This document shows, piece by piece, positions 1 to 8,868 of a stretch of 64,000 nt of DNA (positions are counted from its first letter, which is position 1; every line of letters starts with the position of its first letter). The translations under genes and the position numbers were made by a program. The notes under the pieces were generated by a model. The model was not told the origin of the DNA and did no database searches. It saw nothing but the letters and a program-made list of their open reading frames with translations. Source of the DNA: an uncultured Cyclobacteriaceae bacterium (GTDB taxonomy: Bacteria; Bacteroidota; Bacteroidia; Cytophagales; Cyclobacteriaceae); contig CAKZRQ010000012.1 of the NCBI GenBank assembly GCA_937146645.1, positions 62,001 to 126,000 on the forward strand. The letters run 5' to 3'.

Positions 1-42
1 GAATATCATTCGCTTTGAAGATTATTGAGGATAAGGGTCTCG

Positions 43-158
43 GCTATGAGTAGTTGCGTGGGTTAGCACTAAACTTTGCAAGTACATCCAAACTGAAAAT
101 CCGCAAGGATTTTCAGAAGAAGGCGAGAACAAGCAATTCTTATAGCCATTGTTACCCA
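43..158. repeat. palindrome-rich intergenic segment left of the acetyltransferase gene
   Basis: A perfect hairpin sits at 93-116: arms CTGAAAATCC and GGATTTTCAG around a GCAA loop. It is flanked by two imperfectly matched blocks. The left one (about 43-66) reads GGCTATGAGTAGTTGC then GTGGGTTAGC. The right one (about 132-158) reads GCAATTCTTATAGCC then GTTACCCAC. The blocks are inverted relative to each other piece by piece, which recalls cassette or recombination-site boundaries. No integrase is in view, so the function is unknown. Confidence 0.5.
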
Positions 159-165
159 CTGTATT

Positions 166-690
166 TTAAAGTTCTTTTTTCATTGCAATAAATTCGAAAT
201 TTTCTTTACCAATTTGAAAGTCGTGCTCACCAATTTTTTCAAATCCGTTTTTTTTGTAAAAATTTATTGCTCTCTCGTTACTGTTAAGCACGGAAAGCCA
301 CACTTTATTAAAATTCAATTCCTTGGCTTTTTTCAAGAGAAGATCTTGTAATTCAAATCCAATTTTCATTGACAGAAAGTCTTTCAAAACGTAGATTTTC
401 TGAAGTTGGCAAACGTCATTTGATTCAATAAATTCTGAATTGGAATTTAGTTTAAGTTTGGCATATCCTACTGGTAATCGGTTTGCAAAAGCTATCCAGA
501 AAATGTTGTTTGGTTTCTTAATTCCATCTTCAATTTTTTGAACTGAAAATGTCAAATTGTAGTAATCGATCAAATCTTTTTGATCTCTAAAAAAATGTCC
601 AAATGTTTCCGTAAATGTTATTCTCCCAAGTAGAGCAATAAATTGTGCATCTTCTTTTTTCGCTAATCTGATTTCAATAGTATTCATCAA
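166..690 (-). CDS. GNAT family N-acetyltransferase
   Basis: The 174-residue protein is a single GNAT domain of usual length, predicted to be cytoplasmic and to move an acetyl group from acetyl-CoA to an amine. The substrate cannot be predicted. Seen: an N-terminal IRLAKKEDA beta-alpha start, a central strand LQKIYV (96-101), and the C-terminal motif NERAINFYKKNGF (138-150), which is typical of RimI-like GNATs. The acetyl-CoA loop after the central strand reads LSMKIG instead of the usual RxxGxG/A, so pyrophosphate binding may be weakened. Two Met codons open the frame (690 and 687) and either could be the start. The gene is single and bracketed on both sides by palindromic non-coding DNA, a setting often seen for exchangeable acetyltransferases. 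The family call is firm; activity is less certain. Confidence 0.8.
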   Translation of the reverse strand: MMNTIEIRLAKKEDAQFIALLGRITFTETFGHFFRDQKDLIDYYNLTFSVQKIEDGIKKPNNIFWIAFANRLPVGYAKLKLNSNSEFIESNDVCQLQKIYVLKDFLSMKIGFELQDLLLKKAKELNFNKVWLSVLNSNERAINFYKKNGFEKIGEHDFQIGKENFEFIAMKKEL

Positions 691-744
691 TCGTTGAAGG
701 TTATGATGTATTGTGTGTGGCTAACGTTGCGTATCGCTCGCTCA

Positions 745-846
745 GTGAGCGTTATATTTCATATAGATTCGGATTTATGAGCGTTAGCTATCCAATTCAG
801 GGGTATAACGCTCACTTTTTGAAACTAGGAACTTGAATCTAGATTC
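745..846. repeat. inverted repeats between the acetyltransferase and the next gene
   Basis: A perfect 12-bp inverted repeat is formed by GTGAGCGTTATA (745-756) and TATAACGCTCAC (804-815). A third, direct partial copy TGAGCGTTA lies between them (about 778-786). A self-complementary GAATCTAGATTC is at 835-846. Such structure could be a transcript-folding element, a terminator for flanking transcripts or a recombination site. There is no long U-run, so a classical terminator is unlikely. Confidence 0.5.
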
Positions 847-863
847 TCTAATGGGGATGGAGT

Positions 864-1493
864 TTAATCCTCTACCAAATCCACATTAATTTTCTTAATG
901 GGTAAGGGAGCGAGCATGTCATGCATAGAACGACTTCCGGTGTAAAGAGAACTTATTTTTATTTGCCTGGTTGAAGCCACAAAGTCAAATAGGACCTCAT
1001 TAAAATAGTTGTTAATCAACCATTTATCAAAGTGTCGGCCAGTGACACTGGTAAATATGGACTTAGCAGTGTAATCATCAGGTTTTAACTTAATTACCAC
1101 TCGATAGCGCTTACCCATCTGTGGCTGAAATCGTAAAACTAATTGTCTGGATTCCGGTAGGTAACCAGGTCTTCCTGCATCTACACGTCCCCAATAGACA
1201 TTTTCAGGATAAACATCTATGCTGGACAATTGAAACTTCCCATAGAATTCTACAACCTCCATATCTTTATCTTTCAACTTCGTTGGTGTGATTTCCCATG
1301 ATCTGTTCGTTTTTAATCTCAGAAGCGTACCTCTTTTAACAGATTCACCTGGTATGCTAGCTATATCCTTTGGCTCTAAACGTCTTAATTGAGAATTGGA
1401 GACACGATTTGAAGTAGTGGTCTTTAATTTAACAGGTTTGATTTTGATGTTTTTACTAATACTTCCAAGGTTGCTGAACTGTTTCTTTGACAT
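864..1493 (-). CDS. hypothetical protein, no recognised family
   Basis: I do not recognise this 209-residue protein. It starts at ATG (1493) with a lysine-rich, probably disordered segment (about 1-40) and has no signal peptide or membrane segment, so it should be cytoplasmic. The rest (about 45-205) is mixed, with beta-strand-like stretches such as RQLVLRFQPQ and YRVVIKLKP, and ends in an acidic tail. Length, codon use and the absence of competing frames support a real gene. It stands alone, with 394 bp of non-coding DNA upstream and the palindromic segment downstream. The accessory setting (acetyltransferase, palindromes) suggests a variable locus, but no function can be assigned. Confidence 0.6.
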   Translation of the reverse strand: MSKKQFSNLGSISKNIKIKPVKLKTTTSNRVSNSQLRRLEPKDIASIPGESVKRGTLLRLKTNRSWEITPTKLKDKDMEVVEFYGKFQLSSIDVYPENVYWGRVDAGRPGYLPESRQLVLRFQPQMGKRYRVVIKLKPDDYTAKSIFTSVTGRHFDKWLINNYFNEVLFDFVASTRQIKISSLYTGSRSMHDMLAPLPIKKINVDLVED

Positions 1494-1887
1494 GATTTTC
1501 TTGATTTAAAAGTGAATAAAAAATTTCCCGAGATGGGGAGCATTAATCTTTTGACTCAAGATCCTTTACCAAAAAATCACAAAAATCTAATTTGAATAAA
1601 ATTGCCTGAACCCAATCCCTTTCATAAATTAAGGCTATTTGGACCCTTTTGCAAGTTTGTTGCACTTGAGTTTAGATTTTAATCAATTGATGCTCAAATA
1701 ATTAACTAATTCCCTTGACCACTTTGACCTGACTACACATAGGAAGCCAAACCCTCTTTTCAGGACGGTTTATCTAAAAATGATCTTGTTGGATTAATGG
1801 CGAGAATCTGAAAGTGTTATAGAAATTATTCTAGGTTTTAAAGGCCCTTTTCGATAATTTGAATCTGACAATTAAAAATTTTTAGAT
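1494..1887. other. 394-bp intergenic gap
   Basis: AT-rich stretch between two divergent genes. It must hold the promoters for both. I found no exact match to the TTG-N19-TAnnTTTG consensus, no RNA gene and no credible ORF here. Confidence 0.5.
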
Positions 1888-2301
1888 ATGAAAAAACTAT
1901 TACTGGTGGCAGTAGTCTGCCTTATTTCATTTGGTGCTAATGCACAAGCAAAGAAGTATTTAAACCTGGGCGGCATCGGAACTGGTCTTTATGGAGGACT
2001 CGAATTTCCGGTTGGGAGTAAGATCACGGTTGGCCCGGTAGTGTATACCGATTGGGATTTTGATTTCGTGGTTTTTGCTGCAAAAGGCAATTTTTATTTT
2101 GATGACATTTTTGAATTAAATGAGGACTGGGATGTGTATGCCGGTGCGAATGTTGGCTTTAGAGCTGGAGGCGATGGTGGCGCGAACTGGGGTGCTCACA
2201 TTGGCGGACGTTGGTTTTGGAGTGAAAAGTGGGGACTCAATGCTGAGTTTGGAGGTGGCTCAGGAGTCAATGGAGGAGTAGGAGTCACTAAGGTTTTTTA
2301 G
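1888..2301 (+). CDS. small secreted beta-barrel-like outer-membrane protein
   Basis: A 137-residue protein. A signal peptide ends near Ala19 (ANA then Gln20, the common Bacteroidota cleavage context). The mature part is rich in Gly and aromatic residues in alternating patterns (GGIGTGLYGGLEF, WDVYAGANVGFRAG, WGAHIGGRWFW) and ends in aromatic Phe (GVTKVF), as in short outer-membrane beta-barrels. It resembles many unnamed Bacteroidota porin-like or outer-membrane beta-barrel proteins, but no specific family can be named. It is a single-gene unit followed by its own hairpin terminator at 2354-2388. A structural or surface role is inferred from composition only. Confidence 0.7.
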   Translation: MKKLLLVAVVCLISFGANAQAKKYLNLGGIGTGLYGGLEFPVGSKITVGPVVYTDWDFDFVVFAAKGNFYFDDIFELNEDWDVYAGANVGFRAGGDGGANWGAHIGGRWFWSEKWGLNAEFGGGSGVNGGVGVTKVF

Positions 2302-2353
2302 AAACTTTATACTCCAAAGAATTTACATAAGAAACCTAAATTAAACAGGGGAG

Positions 2354-2388
2354 AAGCTATTTCGATTTGATGAGCGAGATAGCTTTTT
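2354..2388 (+). terminator. Rho-independent terminator of the small outer-membrane protein gene
   Basis: Stem AAGCTATTTCG (2354-2364) pairs with CGAGATAGCTT (2375-2385) with one G-U wobble and a 10-nt loop, followed by a T run. It lies 53 nt past the stop at 2301 and overlaps the last codons of the converging S41 peptidase gene. Confidence 0.75.
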
Positions 2389-3733
2389 CCATTTCTATGT
2401 CCTTCTCATCTATGAAATCCTGAAGGCTAGATGATGTAACATAATTCGGAATTACTCCCCGGCCTTTTGGATCAGTATTTTTCAAAGCGGTAAAATACAT
2501 CCACATGGGAATGCTGACTTCTATTCTTGAATTGGGTAAGGTGATGGTTTTGGTCTCACCACTCGTATTCCCATAGGCTCCTCCACCGGTTTCCTGACCT
2601 ATGAAAGTGGCCCATCCATTGTCGAATAAAACTGAAGCAACGTCGGCGGTTGTTGAAAAGCTTATGCCATTCGTTAGGACGTAAACTTCACCTAGAAATC
2701 GATTTTTGTCCGGAGACCATTTCTTAAGTCCTACATGATTTTGATAGTAGTAAATGCCATCTTTCGATTTTACACCTCTCTTTTTCTTGGCGTACTTTTC
2801 TTTCACCTCAATTCTATCGAAGTAATTGAAATCGGAATGTGCGAGGTAGGAAACCAGTTTTGCGCCATATTCATCAGTTCCTCCACCATTGTCTCTTAAG
2901 TCCAAGATTAGATTGTTGATGCCTGCCTCGTTAATTTCCTTGAAGCTTTCTCTGAGGTAGCCTTTAAAATCTGAGGGGCTCCCGGAGAATGAGGTTATCT
3001 TCATCAATGCATAATCATCTTCAATAGTGGTGGAATACATTTCATTTTCCTCATCGGAGCCAGCTTTTATCTCTTTTATTTCGCTTTGCGTAAGCCCATC
3101 TAGTTCTAAAACATGAGTAACCTCTTCATAGGGTTTTCTATACTCAACAGAGTATGATTCAGGCAGTCCGGTTTCCGAGAAATTTAGAGGATAGAGATAC
3201 CAAAAGAATATCTCAAGCCATTCATATCTAAAGCTTTCTACAAAACCATCATTATTAATCCTTTCAAACAAATAGGATAAAATATCTTGGGTTTTTATCC
3301 CATCGATAGATATGATTTCTGTTCCTCGTTCTAATACTTTCTCCGCGCTATAGTCTTCTGAAACCAGCATTTTCCCTTCCAAAAAAGATATCTCAAAAGG
3401 GATTAGTTTCAGCTCATTTCTATATGAAGAAGAGCTTCTTTCGGGTAGGTAAGACTGGGTATGCCCGCAATGGATAAAAGTCAAAAGCCTTGAGATTTCT
3501 CCATAAAACTTAAATAGGCTAATGTCTGAAGCGTCTGCAATGGCTTTGGAATAGGCCTCATCCATTTCGGTTTTTGGAGTGAAGCGATTCATTCCGGGAT
3601 GATAATCCTCCAGATTCTTTCTCAAATATTTCATGTCTTCGATAGCCTCATTCTCGGTGAGCTGAGGATTCAGGCCCTGTCCAAAAAGAACAGCAGGTAT
3701 CAGGAGGAGGAAAAGGGAAAGTACTTTTTTCAT
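2357..3733 (-). CDS. secreted S41 family serine peptidase
   Basis: A 458-residue protein with a signal peptide (cleavage near FGQ, residues 17-19), exported to the periplasm or beyond. Family S41 enzymes (tail-specific/tricorn-core type) cleave polypeptides with a Ser nucleophile. Seen: an N-terminal helical part (30-110), a degenerate PDZ-like region around GTEIISIDGIKTQD (137-150), then the S41 core with DLRDNGGG (278-285), TNGISFSTTAD (354-364; Ser360 is the likely nucleophile by alignment to the TFSA motif) and GQETGGG (379-385). Length and order fit the eukaryote-like S41 group common in Bacteroidota. It is transcribed alone, converging on the preceding gene. Family assignment is firm; the substrate is unknown. 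Confidence 0.88.
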   Translation of the reverse strand: MKKVLSLFLLLIPAVLFGQGLNPQLTENEAIEDMKYLRKNLEDYHPGMNRFTPKTEMDEAYSKAIADASDISLFKFYGEISRLLTFIHCGHTQSYLPERSSSSYRNELKLIPFEISFLEGKMLVSEDYSAEKVLERGTEIISIDGIKTQDILSYLFERINNDGFVESFRYEWLEIFFWYLYPLNFSETGLPESYSVEYRKPYEEVTHVLELDGLTQSEIKEIKAGSDEENEMYSTTIEDDYALMKITSFSGSPSDFKGYLRESFKEINEAGINNLILDLRDNGGGTDEYGAKLVSYLAHSDFNYFDRIEVKEKYAKKKRGVKSKDGIYYYQNHVGLKKWSPDKNRFLGEVYVLTNGISFSTTADVASVLFDNGWATFIGQETGGGAYGNTSGETKTITLPNSRIEVSIPMWMYFTALKNTDPKGRGVIPNYVTSSSLQDFIDEKDIEMEKAISLIKSK

Positions 3734-3924
3734 GGTGGTAACTAAATAATATCTAAATGTAGGAAAATGTTAATTTCTAAATAGGGAAAAAAATTTCCTT
3801 CATTCTCAAGCTTTCATAGGTAGGGTAGGAGACAAAAAGAGGCCTCCATTTTGAAGGATCTTGTATAAGATGATCTCATTAGAATTGAGGGATTTTATAT
3901 TCTCTTAATCCTTAACTTGATCAA

Positions 3925-5214
3925 ATGAAAAAATATTGGATTGGGTGCATATTTCTTCTTTTTCTGAGCTGCGAAACTCCTAAAGAATTCATTGAGGAGT
4001 CTGAAACCCTCACTGTAAAAAGACAACCCGCCGAATATGATAAGCAAGATGCTGTTTGGTTGATTTGGTCTCCCGTGGATCACAAGGCCGGATTGTCTAA
4101 TGAATCTGTTCAATTAAAATTGATTCAGGCTGTGGCACCATATACTAAAGTTATTGTCACTGCGGCCAACGATGCCCTTTTTGCGTCAGCAAAGGCTATG
4201 ATTCCTTCTGAGCTAATGGAGCAAGGCAAGGTTGAGCTAATAAGGTTACCCTCGGAGGAGTTATGGGTTCGGGATATGGGCCCCAACTTTGTGGAATTGA
4301 ACAATGGTGAAAAAGCAGTAGTTGATTTTGGTTTCAACGCATGGGGTTACACTCCAAGTGATGATATGGATGAGGCTACTATTCGTATGGAGAAGTATGA
4401 TGAGGTGGTGGCAGAGCATTTTGGCCTTCCATTAATCTCTACTGATTTAATTAGTGAGGGAGGTAATCGGGAAGTGAATGGAGAGGGCACACTGATGCTA
4501 GTGGAAACTGTGGAGCAAGGAAGAAATCCTGATATGACCAAGGCTCAGATGGAATCAGAATTTCAACGAGTGCTTGGAGTTAAAAATATCATTTGGTTGA
4601 AAGAGGGGTTGTATGAAGATGATCATACTTTTAGTGGCACGCTAACCCTCGAGGATGGCACGCAGGGATATACCGTGGTCACCACCAATGGTCATATTGA
4701 TGAGTTTGCGCGATTCGTAAATGACAGCACCGTCCTATTAGCTGAAGTTCCTGAGGAGGATCTAAACGACCCTATTGCTCAGGAAAATTACCGACGAATG
4801 GAAGAGAATTATCAGATTTTGCAGAAGGCAACCGATCAGGATGGTAACCCTTTGAACATTATCAGAATGCCTTTGCCAAAACTTATCACTACAGAATTGA
4901 AGCCGGGGGATTCGGTTTATGATTATATAAGCACGCTCGAATATGAGGATGGTTCCATATTTCCAGTGGGTGAACCTGTAACAGCAATTGCCGCTGCGAG
5001 CTACTTGAATTTTTTGATTTCAGATAAAGTTGTGATCGGTCAAATGTATTGGAAAGAGGGAATGGATGAATCGATTCGAGAAAGGGATAATCAAGTCAAA
5101 GAGATTCTGGAGGATCTTTTCCCAGATAGAAAAGTAATCCTTTTGGATGCTTTGGCCATTAATTTAGGGGGTGGAGGAATCCATTGTATAACCATGCAAG
5201 AACCCAGTATTTAA
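3925..5214 (+). CDS. agmatine deiminase / peptidyl-arginine deiminase family lipoprotein
   Basis: A 429-residue protein of the PPAD/agmatine deiminase family (guanidine-modifying superfamily), which converts agmatine or peptidyl-arginine to N-carbamoylputrescine or citrulline. Seen: a lipobox with Cys16 (LFLSC), so the protein is exported and lipid-anchored; the conserved LWVRDMGP (113-120), GGN (179-181), GHIDE (256-260) with the catalytic His, and GGGGIHC (415-421) with nucleophile Cys421. All key residues are present. Cytoplasmic agmatine deiminases are about 370 residues and lack a signal peptide; the lipoprotein signal moves this copy to the cell envelope, where it could act on extracellular agmatine or on arginine termini of peptides. 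Single gene. Substrate choice between the two is not decided by sequence. Confidence 0.87.
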   Translation: MKKYWIGCIFLLFLSCETPKEFIEESETLTVKRQPAEYDKQDAVWLIWSPVDHKAGLSNESVQLKLIQAVAPYTKVIVTAANDALFASAKAMIPSELMEQGKVELIRLPSEELWVRDMGPNFVELNNGEKAVVDFGFNAWGYTPSDDMDEATIRMEKYDEVVAEHFGLPLISTDLISEGGNREVNGEGTLMLVETVEQGRNPDMTKAQMESEFQRVLGVKNIIWLKEGLYEDDHTFSGTLTLEDGTQGYTVVTTNGHIDEFARFVNDSTVLLAEVPEEDLNDPIAQENYRRMEENYQILQKATDQDGNPLNIIRMPLPKLITTELKPGDSVYDYISTLEYEDGSIFPVGEPVTAIAAASYLNFLISDKVVIGQMYWKEGMDESIRERDNQVKEILEDLFPDRKVILLDALAINLGGGGIHCITMQEPSI

Positions 5215-5287
5215 GAGGCTTTAGCCAAATCTCTGGCTTTGTAATTAGTGGTTCTAAGTCCTAAGCGATGATGGATTTCTATTACTA

Positions 5288-6184
5288 TTATCTACTGTAA
5301 ATCTCATTTAATTTCCCCCTCACATCCGTATTACTTCGATCCAGTAAAAGGACTTTGTCATAGTTCCGAATTGCTTCTTCGATTTGATCATTTGCCACTA
5401 ATGCATCGGCAAAACTTTCGTATGCTCGTGGGTCATTTGGGAAATATCGGGTATTGAAATTAAAAACCATCAGGGCCTCTTCAATCCTGTCGGACTCGAG
5501 CAGAACGAATCCAAGCGTATTTAATTCACTACGATTTCCATTAATCAGCTCATAGGCTTCGTAGAGGTGCTCCACCTCATTGGCCTTGATCTCTTCCATG
5601 CTTTGCGATGCAAATAAATCGAGCATGTAAGTGGCTGCACGGTAGTTTGGAGAGGAAGGGTATCCCAAAGCGATTTGTGCCAAATCAGTCTCCAAACTGT
5701 TCACTGGATATTCCACCATCCGTGCTATTTCTTCGCCATCTTTTTTAAAAATAAAGGTAGGGACCCTATGAATGCCCAGCCCCTTTTCTTCTCTATTGGG
5801 ACCCTGCTTGTATTTTAGTTCTCCGTCCACTCTGCCGTAAAGTGCAGTGAAATGGAGCTGCTCATGGTCAAGGCCGAGTTCCTCCCAAAGCTTCACAAAT
5901 TTTGGAACCCAGTTTTTACTATCACCGCACCAGGTGCCCAGGTAGATTTCTACTTCCAGCTCAGAAAGCTCTTTGGCCCAATCAGTATTTGAAAGGTTAG
6001 GTGTGTATTCTTCATAGCTACTGTTGTACCACTTCTGATAAGTAGTATCCGTTTGAAGATTTTCCAACTGGAACGGACCTGTTAGATGGGTTTGACCACT
6101 TTTCGTTTGATAAGTTTGAGGGCTCTGCGCAAAAATTATATGGCTGAAACTTGCCAATAGCAGGACTAATAGACTTTTTTTCAT
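5288..6184 (-). CDS. secreted thioredoxin-fold protein with C-terminal TPR repeats
   Basis: 298 residues with a signal peptide (ends near FAQ, residue 20). A thioredoxin-like domain covers about 65-175; its active-site region reads WCGDSK (85-90), so the resolving cysteine of the family's WCxDC motif is replaced by Ser. The cis-Pro region (RVPTFIFK) is intact. A TPR-like helical segment follows (about 200-292: ESFADALVANDQIEEAIRNYDKVLLLD). It probably acts in the periplasm or on the envelope as a monothiol thioredoxin, chaperone or binding protein rather than a disulfide reductase. The two neighbours upstream on the same strand include a TlpA-like protein, separated by a 355-bp gap, so co-transcription is unlikely. 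Confidence 0.78.
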   Translation of the reverse strand: MKKSLLVLLLASFSHIIFAQSPQTYQTKSGQTHLTGPFQLENLQTDTTYQKWYNSSYEEYTPNLSNTDWAKELSELEVEIYLGTWCGDSKNWVPKFVKLWEELGLDHEQLHFTALYGRVDGELKYKQGPNREEKGLGIHRVPTFIFKKDGEEIARMVEYPVNSLETDLAQIALGYPSSPNYRAATYMLDLFASQSMEEIKANEVEHLYEAYELINGNRSELNTLGFVLLESDRIEEALMVFNFNTRYFPNDPRAYESFADALVANDQIEEAIRNYDKVLLLDRSNTDVRGKLNEIYSR

Positions 6185-6539
6185 AGTTTTTTGGGGCGTG
6201 TAATTGGTTTGTTTTTAAGAATCGAAAGATAATTCCAGTGAATTTGATTGTATTCTTCGAATTTAGCTTTGGTCCCCAAAGCCTTAATCTCAGTGAGATT
6301 TATCTCCTTCCCTGGCTATGACTACTGTACAAGCTTTACTTGATAGTATGGATAAATAGAAAACAAGAGGGAAAATGGCTAGCAAGAAGCCCTTTCGGTT
6401 TAGTAGGAATTTCATAGTTGGCCGTTTGACCTAAGTTAATACTTCCATGAAAAATTACCCAAGTCAGATTCTGAGAATTAGCTTCACTTTACGGTCAAGG
6501 CAGATTTCTAGCCGATGAGACGTCTAAAGACAAGAAACA
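6185..6539. other. 355-bp gap with two small palindromes
   Basis: No credible ORF. A perfect hairpin GCTTTGG-TCC-CCAAAGC lies at 6266-6282, followed closely by the near-palindrome AATCTCAGTGAGATT (6286-6300). On the minus strand these lie about 100 nt upstream of the gene starting at 6184, where they could be 5' leader structure or part of a processed boundary. No U-run follows on either strand. Confidence 0.45.
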
Positions 6540-7634
6540 TTATTCCACTGTCAGGGCCTTTAGCTTTTCTTTGTCAAAGCCAATAATCACATCTTCAATA
6601 ATCCCTTCTTCATCAACCAAATAGAAAAGTGGCCAGCTATTTACTCCATATTGCTTTGCGATTTCATCTGCGTCCGAAATAGCTGGGAAGGGAATTCCAA
6701 TTTTCTCCTCAAACTGGATTACTTCTTCTCTGGAATCCTCCTGATTTATGTAAACAGCCTCAATGTTTGAAGCCAATTTGAAGTCTTCTTGATTGAAATA
6801 CTTTAGTGATTCCAGGCAATAACCACAGTTGATTATGGAAAAGTCCAGTAGGACTTTTTTTCCTTTGAAATCCTCCAGATTCCAAGCCTGATTATTTATA
6901 TCAGTAGTTGAAAATAGTGGAGCTTTTTGTCCAACCTGTAGCAACTCTTCCTGGCTTTGACCGAAAAATGAGGTCTTATAATTCTCAGGTAAATCATAGC
7001 TCAAAGGAGTCGCTGTCTCGCTTAGGGAATAATCTTCAAAGAGGTACCAGATAGTTTGACTTAACTCCCCATTGAAATAGTTTCTTCTTTCATAGCTTTC
7101 GACAAGACTGGTGTTCGGATCAATGAAAATATGCTGCTCGGTATAGATGGTATTACCATTCACGACCTTGTCATTTTCAATCCTAAAAAAATCGAATAAT
7201 TCTTCTCCTGAAACCAGTGTATCACCAACATATTCCCAATCTTCACCCGAGAAAAAAGTAACTGGGGAAACCTTCAGTACTTCTTTGATATAGGCGGGTT
7301 GGTATTCCTTATCCTTATTTGAAAAAGTCCGAATCGTTTTTTCTTTTGGATAGACTTCCTGGTAATTTCCATCTAGATGAACCGTAGTTCCAGTTTCAGA
7401 ATCCTTAATGAAATCGTAGCCAATAGAACTGTCAGGGTTTCTGGTAAAGGAGTGTGATTTCTCTTGTTTCATTAAGTTACCCATGGGGTCATTGAAGGAT
7501 TTAATTTCCTTGTATTGAATACTCCCTTGACTTTGGATTTTTTCTTTGGCTTCCGCCAAAACTTGTTGGGGTGTCTTGGTTTCGGATCCCAAGATGGCCA
7601 TGGTCATCATGGCCATTACTAGAATTTTTTTCAC
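6540..7634 (-). CDS. TlpA-like thiol-disulfide oxidoreductase with N-terminal LolA-like domain
   Basis: 364 residues with a probable signal peptide (1-16). The C-terminal half (about 232-364) is a TlpA/ResA-type thioredoxin domain: it begins with VGQKAPLFSTTDINNQ, has the redox pair CGYC (Cys270, Cys273) and the cis-Pro region WPLFYLVD. The N-terminal half (about 22-215) is a beta-rich region typical of the DUF/LolA-like modules that precede TlpA domains in Bacteroidota. It should reduce or exchange disulfides in the periplasm. The gene lies 16 nt downstream of the DUF2855 gene on the same strand, so the two are probably co-transcribed. The domain call is strong; the partner protein is unknown. 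Confidence 0.85.
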   Translation of the reverse strand: MKKILVMAMMTMAILGSETKTPQQVLAEAKEKIQSQGSIQYKEIKSFNDPMGNLMKQEKSHSFTRNPDSSIGYDFIKDSETGTTVHLDGNYQEVYPKEKTIRTFSNKDKEYQPAYIKEVLKVSPVTFFSGEDWEYVGDTLVSGEELFDFFRIENDKVVNGNTIYTEQHIFIDPNTSLVESYERRNYFNGELSQTIWYLFEDYSLSETATPLSYDLPENYKTSFFGQSQEELLQVGQKAPLFSTTDINNQAWNLEDFKGKKVLLDFSIINCGYCLESLKYFNQEDFKLASNIEAVYINQEDSREEVIQFEEKIGIPFPAISDADEIAKQYGVNSWPLFYLVDEEGIIEDVIIGFDKEKLKALTVE

Positions 7635-7650
7635 AGTTGGTTTAGTTTAG

Positions 7651-8751
7651 TTAGGGTAAGCTCACCACATTCCCATGCTTCGGGTCAATTTTCCCCGACA
7701 GCATGTCAGAATATAGTTGAGTTAGACTTTCTTCTCCCTCATAGTCTTTAATTTCTATAGTTGATATGACAGCACTCTCAAAAATTTTCCATGAAAGTCC
7801 TAGCCTTTTATTCAGCTCGGCCACACCCCATTCTTTTTGTCTCTTCTCGGCATAAGTGGGGGCAAAGAAGAACTCACCTTTTTTAGGGAGTTTCTGCTCA
7901 CCCCTCATGTGTTGCCAGTCAACCAGACCTACAAGACAATTATAGGCCAATTGATCACCAAGACTTGTCTGTAAATCAAATTGAGTTTGATGATTTCCGG
8001 TAAAGTCAACGACCACATGTGTTTGATCCGAATTTAACTGATCGATTTCTTCGTAGTCTATGACCTGATCATACCAACCGAGTTCACCTACGAAGTCCAT
8101 ATTGGATTTTGAGGTAAGTCCGATGATATTGAGCTCCAATCTCTCCGTCTTTTTTCGATGTGCGAGGAGACAAGCCAGAGCCTGGGCCGTCTTGGAGGAA
8201 GCAGAGGTCAGGACCATTTGGGAGGCATTAAAAAACTCCATTTCAGCCAGATGATCATCAATTAGAAAAGATGTGGCAAATAAAGGTCGAAAAATGGAGA
8301 TCAACTTTTCTGAGTCTGGGGTGATTGTTGGATCAGCCTCAATATTCGAGTAGTAATTATAGATAGCCGGCAATGCCTTTCTATGTGGCGTGGCATCCAC
8401 AAATCCATTTGGGCTAATTTTATCTGGTTTGACAAGCAGGTGAGAGCCCATCGGATAATAGCCGTAGAATCTTTGCCCCACTTTGACCTCTGGATGAGTT
8501 GATTTGATCACATTTGCAAAGCCCCAGGCAGGGATTATGCCATAGGCGTCCTCTGTTGGGAAAAACTGCCAGTAGCCTATTTTTTCACCGATCACGCCAT
8601 AGGTGATATTGTTGGAGGTAAGAGAAAAGAAATCAATTTCCAGGAGCACCTGGTTTTCAGGAAGATGATCTGGGATGGATTTTACAACGGCTTTGCATTC
8701 TTGCAGAAGGTCTTTTTTGACAATAAAGTCGAGGGCTTGGATTGGAGGCAT
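7651..8751 (-). CDS. DUF2855 family protein (medium-chain dehydrogenase-like)
   Basis: 366 residues, cytoplasmic. It resembles the DUF2855 family, distant relatives of quinone oxidoreductases: the N-terminal part contains LLEIDFFSLTSNNITYGVIG and the stretch YGIIPAWGFANVIKSTHPEVKVGQR, a degenerate GroES-like domain, followed by a Rossmann-like half (about 175-345; MVLTSASSKTAQALA). The classical glycine-rich NADP motif is replaced by TSASSKT, so cofactor binding is unproven. No reaction has been assigned that I can name. It precedes the TlpA-like gene by 16 nt, a likely operon, but the pairing gives no clear pathway. Confidence 0.75.
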   Translation of the reverse strand: MPPIQALDFIVKKDLLQECKAVVKSIPDHLPENQVLLEIDFFSLTSNNITYGVIGEKIGYWQFFPTEDAYGIIPAWGFANVIKSTHPEVKVGQRFYGYYPMGSHLLVKPDKISPNGFVDATPHRKALPAIYNYYSNIEADPTITPDSEKLISIFRPLFATSFLIDDHLAEMEFFNASQMVLTSASSKTAQALACLLAHRKKTERLELNIIGLTSKSNMDFVGELGWYDQVIDYEEIDQLNSDQTHVVVDFTGNHQTQFDLQTSLGDQLAYNCLVGLVDWQHMRGEQKLPKKGEFFFAPTYAEKRQKEWGVAELNKRLGLSWKIFESAVISTIEIKDYEGEESLTQLYSDMLSGKIDPKHGNVVSLP

Positions 8752-8868
8752 TTTTAGATCTTTAGTAGTCTTAAGGTAGGAATTTATACCTGATGACCAT
8801 TCAAATTGATCATGCTTTAAAATCCCTCGGCATTTTCATACATTATGACTCCGACCTTAATCGACACT

